Source: Apium graveolens (taxonomy: Eukaryota; Streptophyta; Magnoliopsida; Apiales; Apiaceae). Taken from it: 64,000 nt of DNA. Both the position numbers and the translations under genes were made by a program. The first letter of the stretch is position 1, and each line of letters starts with the position of its first letter. The notes under the pieces were generated by a model, which was given only the letters and a program-made list of their open reading frames with translations, made no database searches and had not been told where the DNA came from. Positions 1-8,558 of this stretch are shown here, one piece after another. The DNA is taken from assembly GCF_009905375.1 (NCBI RefSeq), contig NC_133647.1, positions 9,003,788 through 9,067,787 on the forward strand. Reading direction: 5' to 3'.

Positions 1-579
1 ATCAACATGAAGCTCATCCCTAATCTTCCTTATTGCATCCAAAAGCTCGGGTGTGGTGCTTTCATGTTGCATCAAAAAGTTATTAAGCATTTTTGATGCC
101 TTGAGTGCTTCTTTACGTGTAACCGGCTCCAACGGTGTTGTATGGTCTTCAAGATCATCTTCAACACTATTTTCAAGGATGGTGTTTGCAATCTCTTCTA
201 TACTCTGGACCTCGGAACATGATTCATTTTCACCCGGATAATCTAAGAAGTTATTAACATCCATTTTATTACGATAACCTAGATCCTTAATCATCACCTC
301 AAGTTCATGAATGTATTCTTCCGGAGTTGTATGTTCATTTAAATTGCTCGAAACTTCATCTATGGAACGAATTTTGCAATGTTGAAAGCACCTTGCTATT
401 GACTCTTGTTTTACATTTGTCATCCACGTCGCGACTGCATAATTGATAGCATCCAAAACATTAATCTTTCCTGGATCATATTGTCCCAACTCATAACCTT
501 CTAATAACCCACGATAAAATCTCCTGCGATAGTGCATCTTGAAAGCTCTTATAATTCCTGCATCACAAGGTTGTACAAT
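1..579 (-). pseudogene. pogo/Tigger-like (CENP-B-like DDE) transposase, C-terminal part
   Basis: An open frame of about 193 codons runs from 579 to the window edge without a stop. It begins with VQPCDAGIIRAFKMHYRRRF, then GLLEGYELG, DPGKINVLDAI and RCFQHCKIRS. This is the conserved block at the end of the DDE domain of plant pogo/Tigger transposases, followed by their acidic C-terminal region. An in-frame stop lies just upstream at 580-582, and no N-terminal helix-turn-helix or first catalytic Asp residues occur before the terminal repeat at 724-747. The copy is therefore internally deleted, or its 5' exons are missing. The family assignment is firm; activity is excluded on this copy. Confidence 0.8.
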
Positions 580-723
580 TCATTTTATTTAAATTTATGT
601 GAATAAAAATTTAATCAAAAGTTAATTTTGTTTGCTACCGAAAATTCTCTATAAATTAATAATTATTAATTTATCGATTAATTAATACCTCTCTAAATTA
701 ATAGAATTCTCCGGTCCCAACTA

Positions 724-747
724 TATTAATTTATAGAGGTTTTACTG
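724..747 (-). repeat. terminal inverted repeat of an Emigrant/Lemi1-like pogo element
   Basis: Read on the minus strand this begins CAGTAAAACCTCTATAAATT, which matches the terminal repeat I know for the Arabidopsis Emigrant MITE and its pogo-type partner Lemi1. It is followed outward by TA (748-749), the family's target duplication. The 580-723 interval repeats AT-rich variants of the motif (ctctataaattaat at 647-660). The end lies only about 145 bp from the transposase fragment, so both probably belong to one deleted element. Confidence 0.7.
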
Positions 748-845
748 TACAAACTTATCTAACAAACAATGAACATTAACAAACATGCACGAGTTTTTTT
801 TAAACAAAAAGAAGTAGAAATGGCATGTACACAATAGGAATAACC

Positions 846-937
846 TCAATGCCATGTTCAAGGCAGTAAAGTTCCCAACACGTATTTCCTACTTAAATTC
901 CAGCTTGACCAATGTGGATTGAAAGGCACTCTCTCAT
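846..937 (-). pseudogene. alpha-tubulin first-exon fragment
   Basis: On the minus strand an ATG at 937-935 starts a reading frame MRECLSIHIGQAGI-stop-VGNTCWELYCLEHGIE. This is the N-terminus of plant alpha-tubulin, including the start of the nucleotide-binding fold. A TAA replaces the expected glutamine codon after GQAGI (895-893). Homology stops near HGI, where plant tubulin genes have an intron, and GT follows. Nothing further of tubulin is visible. The fragment sits inside the CACTA element and is best read as a captured, dead exon. Confidence 0.8.
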
Positions 938-1744
938 TTTTTTTGGAACTAGTTCGGCTTTGATGGTACGGTCTAGTATAGTTTAGGTACACCACGTCAC
1001 CACTATATGATGGTATACATGTTTTTTGATGATAGAAACGACTTATCACTGGTATCAATAGTAGAAATTAAAGTTAATAAAGATTATACTTCGGTCTATG
1101 TTTGCTAGGATTTGAAAACACTCAATGTTAGAGCAGTTACAACCAAACAGCTTTGAACAGCTGCTCCATATCCAAACAGTGCAACAGTTGTTCTGGCTAA
1201 ATTATGAATTTTAAATATAAAACAGCAAGTTGTATATAGTTGTAGAAAGTATCTGCTAAATTTACAAACATTAATATCTTGATGCTTTCTGTGAAAAATT
1301 AGAGACTAACTAATAAATATATGCACATGAGATAATATTTCTCAAATATTACTCCAGGAGGGATAATGGCCAAGTAATTATCTTGGTCAGAACCCAGAGA
1401 TATACGAGACCATACAACATATAATATATGATACACCTGCACACATAGCTATCCCTGGAGAACAGGTCTTGAAATAATCCTATAATATTGCCAAAAGTAA
1501 TTTATCAGTTATCTTTCACAAAACAAGTTAAGAAACTCATCTTCAGTACGTAGCAATTAGCAATGCTGCTGGAAATATTCAACTGCACAAATCAGTTCAC
1601 TTTTTTCCCAAAATAGAGGCTATACTTATGTACATGTCTGCATTTACAAAATTGAATAACCAGGGTTTTTATAGAAACTCGCTAACCATATTTTTGGAGC
1701 AGTAGGGTGCATGCGATAAATTAGAGCAATAAAACGTTTCCTAC
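938..1744. other. no gene recognised
   Basis: AT-rich DNA between the tubulin and DXS fragments. I see no coding frame, terminal repeats or tandem array. It may be intron or flank of the captured fragments. Confidence 0.5.
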
Positions 1745-2062
1745 AGCTTTGAATTGCTTTTCAGTCGCCGGATCAAACTTTGCTACACCTGCAAAATTGA
1801 AAAGCAAAATACATTAACGGTCTCATTCTTGCTAATTTCATATATAATCATATAATTTTATTTTGTAGCAACTGCAACTCAATCAATATAAGATAATGAA
1901 TTACTGGACTAGAATTAGCTAATTACCATGGTATTTGTTTGTAACCTTTTCAGCATAAGGGTATCCGCGGCCTTTCTCTGTGATAACATGGATTAGGACC
2001 GGGCCTGTTTTTTTTGTAATCTTGACTTCTTTCAAGATGGCAATAAGGTCATCTATATTATT
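1745..2062 (-). pseudogene. 1-deoxy-D-xylulose-5-phosphate synthase (DXS) gene fragment, two exons
   Basis: DXS makes the first intermediate of the plastid MEP isoprenoid pathway from pyruvate and glyceraldehyde 3-phosphate. Minus-strand exon 1 (about 2062-1927) encodes [20 protein letters not shown] and then [18 protein letters not shown] and NKYHG. Exon 2 (1788-1745) encodes VAKFDPATEKQFKA. The reading frame joins exactly across a 138-bp intron (1926-1789) with GTAATT donor and TTTTGCAG acceptor, so the splice structure is preserved. This is only about 60 residues of a protein of roughly 700. The thiamine-binding and C-terminal parts are absent, and the flanking DNA is unrelated. It is a gene fragment captured with its intron, not a working gene. 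Confidence 0.85.
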
Positions 2063-2201
2063 GGTTCAAACTAAATTAGCAATAACTAAAAGGTCCTAAA
2101 TTAAGCGCAAAAAACAGTAATTCAACTTAGAAAGAAGCACATTCATATGTAAGTCCGAAGAGACCAACTTGATTAGGGAAGGAAAGGCATAAAAAACTTA
2201 C

Positions 2202-2384
2202 AGAAATATTCTTGTACTTAGCTATAGACTTCAGTACCCTGAAGAAAGGGAGATCTGTGATCATCGGTGTTTTCAGTAATTCAAATTGGCGACAAAGCAG
2301 GATCACGATAAGCAGTGACAAGTATTTCATAAAAGCATCCACTGTACTTTCATTCAGGTCAACTTTGTCTTTCTTTATTAGACA
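2202..2384 (-). pseudogene. exon-like open frame, gene not recognised
   Basis: A 183-bp stretch lies between a good acceptor (TCTCGCAG before 2384) and a good donor (GTAAGTTTT from 2201) on the minus strand. It reads 61 codons without a stop, starting CLIKKDKVDLNESTVDAF and ending FFRVLKSIAKYKNIS. The exact codon multiple and the flanking splice signals suggest a real exon, in the same orientation as the tubulin and DXS fragments. I do not recognise the protein. It could be another captured gene piece or chance. Confidence 0.35.
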
Positions 2385-3160
2385 CTGCGAGACATGAGTA
2401 CAATACAGATAAATTTTAGCTGAGCAAACATCCATTTGTATGTCAGACATAGATTAAAAAAAGTTAATATGATGATATGCAATTTTATAGGAGTTCTATA
2501 CGCACCACAGGAAGCAACTTTTGGATGTTATGATATGCTTGAGATGAGCACATTAGACGCAATCTTTTCTGATCCCATCTTCAAATGTTATTAAACTACT
2601 AATTCCTGCAACATCCAACATCACAAACACGAATTGAAATCAAATGTTATTTCTCTAAGCGTTGTTGAATAATTAATTATAGACTAAAAACTTGGCTTAC
2701 TCTTCTTAGTTTTCTCTCTATATTTATAAATACAGAGCAACATCATACACTTATAAGTTTTGCTAAATCAATCAAGAATACACAAAAACCAATTATAAGT
2801 CCTCATATAAATGACTATGGCTTGAAATTCACATCTAATCATTTTGTGTCCCTTGTATCTCCCTGAACATACATACATACACAAAGAAAAGTTAAAGAAG
2901 TTAAAAATAAATCAAGAAATTTCAACAAAGACAAAATGTAAAGATATCTCAAGAAAATAGGAATATGTTACTAATTCAAAGCCGATTTGAAAATAAATTG
3001 AAATTTACAGACTTACTTCACACCAATCAAACAAAACCACCTGCTTTGAAGGTTACTTAGCACGAATGAAACTAATTTCAAGTTGGGTTCATGCTTAATT
3101 AGGGTTTGTGCTCTGAATTTATGAGATGAATACTAATTTGTGAGAGATATTAGAAATCAA
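2385..3160. other. no gene recognised; possible captured leader or introns
   Basis: Mostly AT-rich. On the minus strand a strong donor-like GTAAGTCTG lies near 3017. A short ATG-initiated frame near 2583 (starting MGSEKIASNVLISSIS) hits a stop after about 16 codons. These could belong to the same captured gene piece as the exon at 2202-2384, but I cannot prove it. Confidence 0.3.
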
Positions 3161-3330
3161 TTAGGGTTGAGAGTGACAAGAGAGAAGGAGATGGTAAGAG
3201 AAAGATAAGAGATGGCGATAACGACAAAGCAACAAGAGATGGAGATAATGAGAGAGAGAGAGAGAGACCAGAGAAGAGAGAGCGAGAGAAAAGAGAGAAT
3301 AAGAGAGAGAACTGACAATGAGGGGGGAAA
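3160..3330 (-). repeat. GA-rich low-complexity tract (CT-rich on minus strand)
   Basis: Purine-rich sequence with gagagagaga runs (for example 3249-3266). Read on the minus strand it is CT-rich, as in many plant 5' leaders, and lies upstream of the minus-strand gene fragments. A leader role is only a suggestion. Confidence 0.5.
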
Positions 3331-3450
3331 CGCTTTTGGTCAAAGGGGGAAAATTGAGAATGAAAATTTTGTTTAAGGGGGGGATTTTTTGGTGTATTAA
3401 TGGGGGAAAGAAAGAAGCGGGCCTTTTTTATTTTTTTTAAAAATGATTAT

Positions 3451-3595
3451 AGACATCGGTTGGTTAAGATACCGATGTCTTATAACACCTTTAACATCGA
3501 TTTTGAAGCGACCGATGTTAAAACTGCTTTTAACATCGGTGACATTTCTAACCGATGTTAAAGGGGTGATGTCGTATGCACTATTTCTAGTAGTG
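3451..3595 (-). repeat. CACTA subterminal repeats and terminal inverted repeat
   Basis: Six copies of a motif of the form taacatcggt or its reverse accgatgtta lie at 3451-3460, 3471-3480, 3491-3500, 3511-3520, 3531-3540 and 3551-3560. They have a regular 20-bp phase and alternate in orientation, then comes the terminal repeat ending at 3595. In CACTA elements such arrays bind the TnpA-type protein; here that is inference. Confidence 0.85.
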
Positions 3596-4900
3596 ACTGG
3601 CGATTCCTCACTAAGATGAAACTTTTGAAGGCTGGCATTAACAACCTCTCTAAAGTGGATACTTATTTTCATTCTTCCCTAGACTTGGTCAAGTTTGTTC
3701 TTATACCAATTTTTTCTTTATTTTGTTTCAGCTGCGGGAGCTTTGGATGCACAGAATGATAAAGGTGACATGGTCACCGGGAGGATGGCAAGGAAGACTG
3801 CTGAGTAAGCGAACCGCATTCCTAAGGTCCCTGTATTCCTCAAGGCTTCTGGTTCTGGGAGGGAAGAGCCAAAGGCTCAGACGGAAACTCCAAGACCCCC
3901 TTTAAGCCTTCATTGGGCGTCTCCACCCAGGACTCAGTGTTCGGGAGCCCAGCTCTTGCCTTGGAGTGGTCTAAGCATTGCATTACTCATCTGAATCTCC
4001 TTTATGTCTCCTCGGGTGAGATGTTTCTTGAAGCAGAGGTGTTTGGGGCTTATACCTTGTATCATGTACTCTGAACTTTATTGAAACTCCATTCGAGAGT
4101 ATTCTAGTCGGTCGAGAGGCCGTTGTTTTGGGAGGTCGGCTTTTGATCGGCTGGGGCTCCCTATCATGGGTCGCCTTGGTCGGCCAACATATTTCATGGA
4201 GTTAGTTTTGTAACATCTCTTTTATTTCCTTTCTTGCTAGACCAATGCCTACTTTATTGCATCCTTCCACCCAGATTATCAAGATGATGAGTGACTATGC
4301 AGCCTTGCAAGCCTCGATGGAGAAGCTGGAGGTGTCTTCCAAGGACTAGGAGTCCAGGGCTCACAAGGCAGAGGAAAAAGCCACTCATTTTGAGAAGAGG
4401 CATGCCAAGGTGGTCAAGAGGAAGAAGATGGAATGGAGGAAGCTTATAGATCAGTACTATGATTCTGAGGAGTTCCTCCAACTGATGCACACTCATACGA
4501 CCAAATGCGTCTTATCAACTTGTTAATCGGGTGAAACAGGGGTGTTAAGGATGTCCACGGCATGTATCCTAATGTGGTTGATCTGAGCCTTCTCTCTTAT
4601 CCTTCGGTGGTTCCCGTGGTTGCCCCTTCTAGCCTAACATTCGGCTTTATACTCGAGGTTGCTTTCCAACATTCCGGGTCTAGCTTGAGCCGGGGGACCC
4701 TGCTCCAAGGGTAAAGCTCCTTCAGCAAGCCTAACTCCAAGGGACCTCTCTATGGGAAGATCCGAGAACCAGCTTTAGGGAGTAGTGGTTCTTCTTCTAA
4801 GTCTGGATCAGATGAAGATGAGGACGATGAGGTTGACGAGGAGCACGAGCTTATTTAGAGAGTAGGCGATGAGGAGGAGGAGGACTCTTCAGATGACTAA
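3596..4900 (+). pseudogene. antisense extra ORF (aORF) of the Tat element
   Basis: This lies on the strand opposite to gag-pol, between integrase and the missing 3' LTR. Pieces in order are: RFLTKMKLLKAGINNLSKVD (about 3599-3658); AAGALDAQNDKGDMVTGRMA (from 3731); a block at 4246-4530 with IKMMSDYAALQASMEKLEV, then a Lys/Glu-rich coiled-coil-like stretch with KAEEKATHFEKRHAKVVKRK; and a strongly acidic tail near 4800-4900 (SGSDEDEDDEVDEEHE, later GDEEEEDSSDD) ending at TAA 4898-4900. A good acceptor (ttcttgctag) precedes the third piece. The gap 3693-3731 looks like an intron but is too short. Several stops break it. Extra antisense ORFs are known in Tat elements; the function is unknown. Confidence 0.55.
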
Positions 4901-5286
4901 TTATGATGTCCTTGCATGGATCAAGATGCCCTTTATGGCCATTAATTCAGAACTTTGTTTATTTACAATCCTTTTTTGATTTTGAACTTCTCGTTTTGCA
5001 ACTTAACTGTCTTTTGGGACTGATTTGCGATCCTTCGGGATCTTATCCTATCTATACGTATTTCTAGTTCAATTCCATACTTGTCTTTTATTTTCGGTAT
5101 TTGGTCCTTTGGGACTTGCATTCATAAGATGCTCGTACTTAAATAAATTGGTAGACAAGATGATAGAAATGAACTTGCATAAATAGATAATATCTTTGGA
5201 AAATGGGTTCAACCCTCACATAAAATGGTTTTGTCGACCTTATTTCTATATCTACAACTAAGTACTAGAAACATGTTTTGAATGTC
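4901..5286. other. spacer between the convergent aORF and pol
   Basis: No coding frame was seen. It separates the plus-strand aORF stop from the minus-strand integrase end, so it would hold the 3' ends of both transcripts. Confidence 0.5.
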
Positions 5287-6480
5287 CTAAACATAATAAA
5301 CCTTTAGGTTTGAAGCGTGCCAAGTGCGAGGCACTCCATCGCTGTTCAGGGTCTCTAACTTATAGGATCCTTGTCCTAATGTCTTCTTGACCTTATAAGA
5401 TCCTTCCCAGTTAAGGACTAGCTTTTCTCTCTCTCCAACTCCTGATGACTCAATCGTTCTCATGACCAAGTCTCCTTGCTAAAGGAACCTTTCTTTAACC
5501 CTTCTATTGTAATAGACGAAGGCTCTTCATTGATGCTCTGCATTGTGGGCATTTGATTCATCTCTAACCTCATCAATAATATTGAGAGCAAGCCTCATGC
5601 CTTTTTCGTTGGTCTTCAATTCATAAGCTTTGACCCTAGGCGATCAATGGGTGATCTCTATGGATACCACAGCTTCGGCTCCATAAGCCAGCATGAATGG
5701 GGTAGCTTTAGTTGTCACTTAGCAGGTGGTAAGGTATGCCCATAGTATAGGCAGTAGTTCATCCACCCAAGTGTTCCTTGAGCGTTTGACCCTCTTCTTA
5801 AGTCCATCAAGGATAATCCGATTAGCAACTTTTGCCTGCCCGTTTGCTTTTGGATGTGCAACCGAGGTGAAACGAAGCTCTATGATGTTATCATTACAGT
5901 ACTCCTTGAACTCTGCTTATCAAACTTTTGCCCATTATCCGTGACAAGGATATGTGAGATTCCAAACCTGTATATCACATTCTCCCACATGAATTGGAAA
6001 ACCTGCTCGGTGGTTATCTTGGTTAGTGCCTTAGCCTCAATCAACTTCGTGAAGTATTCTATGTCTACCATGATGAAGTTCCTCTATCTCGATGTTATAG
6101 GAAATAGACCAAGTATATCCATTCCCCGCACAAAGGTATGGGTATGCTGATAGATGTAAGCCTCTCTATGGGTGTCGTACTATATGAGCGTGCCTCTGGC
6201 ATCTTACACATTTCTTTACATAAGCCTTGGTATCGGCTAACAATGTTGGCCAGTAGAATCATGGTCGACTTATCTTGTGAGCGAGGGCCCTGCCCCCAGG
6301 TGCTAACCACAAATCCCTTCATGGGCTTTCTTAAGCGCCTCTTCTTTTTAAGGGTCTCAAGCACTTCAAGTACGGAATGACGAAAGTTCTTTTGTACAGA
6401 TCCCTTTGATCAAAGATTATCTTGATGCCCTCAATGATAATTTGCGTGTCTCATGGGCATAATCGAGGAGCCATCATGTC
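5287..6480 (-). pseudogene. integrase region of the Tat element
   Basis: The minus strand at 6071-5880 reads VDIEYFTKLIEAKALTKITT and then FGISHILVTDNGQKFD, covering the first part of the DDE core including the second catalytic Asp. At 5469-5287 it reads MVMRTIESSGVGEREKLVLN, then NWEGSYKV and PRTWHASNLKVYYV, the C-terminal tail typical of Tat integrases. Upstream (6364-6095) an HHCC-like stretch has partial match (CKEMCKMPEARSYS). The third catalytic residue region (about 5700-5880) is full of stops and frame changes. It is clearly dead. Confidence 0.75.
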
Positions 6481-7500
6481 TCAAGGTGAGCTTTGATTGG
6501 ATCAATCCAACAACTAGCCATACAGATTGGTGCTATCAAGTTTATGACATGTATGGGAGGGATCCTCAAGACCTAAAAGTAGATACTCTTTGGGTAGTTC
6601 TCAATTTCTGACGAGGCGAACTTAGATAGAGCATCGGCCGAAGTATCCTTCTATCTCAGAACATGTTCAGCGTAACATTCATCAGACTGAGTCGGTATTT
6701 CTTTCACGACTCTTAGGTACTTGGCCATTGTGTCATCTTTGGCCTCAAACTCTCCATTAGGCAACGACAATCTTAAGTCTCCACGGATTTAAGGTTCTTG
6801 GCCCGCACGGCTCTAGCCAAACCTAAGTCGGGTATCAAAGCTTCATATTCTGCTTCATTGTTCATTATTGGGAAGTGCAACTTCAAAGCATACTTGATCA
6901 TGAACCCTTTGAGGCTTTTCAATACTAGGCCTGCACCACTAGATTTTATTTTTTGAAGCTCCGTTAAAATGGAGAACCCAATACTCTATTAGAGTCAAAT
7001 CTTCATCTTTCCCTTTCCCCTCTCCTTTCGGGTTACTATCTCTAATGGTGCATTCGACCATGAAGTCTGCTAAGGCTTAAGCCTTGATGGCTATTTGAGG
7101 CTTGAACTTGATGTCAAATTCTCCTAACTCAATTTCCCACTTAATGAGCCTTCCGCTGGCTCTCCGAGTGTGGAGTATCTTACTCAAAGGTTGGTCTATC
7201 AGGACTTCGATCTTGTGGTGCGGAAGTATGGTCATAACTTCCTCGAGGATGTTATCAGGGCTAGTGCAAACTTTTTAGTGATGGAGTATCTCAGCTCAGC
7301 TTCGTGTAGCACCTTGTGCTTATAGTAGATAGGCTTTTGAACCTTCTGCGCTTCCTTTACTTGGACGACACTTACTGCTTGCTCAGAAACTGTGAGGTAC
7401 AAGTAAAGGATGTCCTCCAAACTTGGTTTGGCCAACAGAAGGGCTTCAGTCATGTATTTCTTTAGCTTTTCAAAGGCATCTTGGCTCTTAGCCGTCCACT
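6481..7500 (-). pseudogene. RNase H region of the Tat element
   Basis: The minus-strand frame from 7453 reads MTEALLLAKPSLEDILYLYL, then VSEQAVSVVQV and HEAELRYSITKKFALALITS. This is the connection and first RNase H segment, which directly follows RT in Tat elements. Further left are repeated in-frame stops with short patches of the second RNase H domain (EAEYEALI-like sequence near 6830-6860). The order relative to RT and integrase supports the call. No intact active site was seen. Confidence 0.6.
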
Positions 7501-8558
7501 CGAAATTTTTTTCCTTCTTCAGGGTTTTGAAAAAAGGTAGGCATTTATCTCTTAATTAGGAGATGAACCTTCCCAAAGCCGTAATTCTTCCAGTTAGCTT
7601 TTGAACTTCATTTATAGAGTGTAGTGGCTCCATGTCTAGGATGGCTATGATCTTGTCGGGGTTGGCCTCGATTCCTCTCTTCAAGGCTATGTGACCCAAA
7701 TATTTTCTAGACCCCACACCGAAGGTACACTTAGCAGGATTTAACATCATCTTGTGGTGCCTCAGCACTTCAAATGCCTCTCTGAGGTGGTCAATATGGT
7801 CGGCCCTGACTAGGCTTTTGACTAAAGTGTCGTCAACATAGACCTCCATGGTCTTTCCAATTAAATATACAAATATCTTATTCATTAATCTTTCATAATT
7901 GGCTCATGCATGCTTAAGTCTAAAATCCATAACAAGATAGCATAATACACCAAGGCCGGTTAGGAATGATACTTTACGAGTGTCATCTTTGTGCATTTTA
8001 ATCTGATTGTAACTGTTGAAGATATCCATAAAGCTCAGCATCTCGTGCCCAGCAGAGGCATCAATCAGGGTGTCAATCTTTGGTAAGGGGTATCAGTCCT
8101 TAGGACATGCATCATTCAGATTAATGAAGTTGATGTACATCCTCCACTTCCTATTGGCTTTTTGACCATCATGTGGTTAGTCAACCACTCGGGAATTATA
8201 CTTCCTCAATAAATCCAGCTTCTAGGAGCTTCTCGACCTCCTATTTGATGGCTTCCATCCTATCAGGGGCATAAGTTCTCTTCTTCTGCTTGACAGACTT
8301 TCAAGTTGGATCAATTTTCAAATTGTGAGTTATAAGATCAGGGTCAATCCCAGACATGTCAGCTGATGTCCAAGAAAATACATCATTGTTCTATTGTAAA
8401 AACTTAGTCAGTCAGCCCTTCAGGGGCTTGTCCAAAGATGCTCCAATATATGTGATCTTAACCGGGTCTAAGGAGTCTAAATGGATTGGAACCAAGTCCT
8501 CATCTGGATTTCCCCAAAGTTCTTCATTCTCGTGGACATCCATGTCTTCTATGGAGAG
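7501..8558 (-). pseudogene. reverse transcriptase region of the Tat element
   Basis: The minus-strand frame 7885-7556 starts MNKIFVYLIGKTMEVYVDDT and keeps the YVDD catalytic motif, followed by LREAFEVLRHHKMMLNPAKC and FLSH-like KYLGHIALKRGIEANPDKI. N-terminal parts at 8558-8100 include ELWGNPDEDLVPIHLD and QKKRTYAPDRMEAIK. Stops occur, for example in the palm upstream of ANYERLMNKIF. The right edge abuts the solo LTR, and the protein picks up again at 12001, so the LTR split the protease-RT junction. Confidence 0.75.

Larger units (their letters stand above)
1..3595 (-). mobile_element. CACTA (En/Spm) DNA transposon, right-hand part; left end outside window
   Basis: The right boundary is well marked: the last bases (3579-3595) read in reverse as CACTACTAGAAATAGTG, the usual CACTA terminus. 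They are preceded by an array of about 10-bp subterminal motifs in both orientations. The next bases (3596-3598, act) would be one copy of the 3-bp target duplication. No matching left terminus was found between 1 and 3400, so the element probably extends beyond the window. Its interior holds a pogo-like transposase fragment and pieces of host genes, all on the minus strand. No CACTA transposase (TNPD) coding was seen here. The extent to position 1 is inferred; only the right end is certain. Confidence 0.65.

Noticed and set aside
3693..3731. Intron in the Tat antisense ORF
   Set aside because: Good acceptor but only 39 bp, below the usual plant minimum; kept only as a possible deleted intron.
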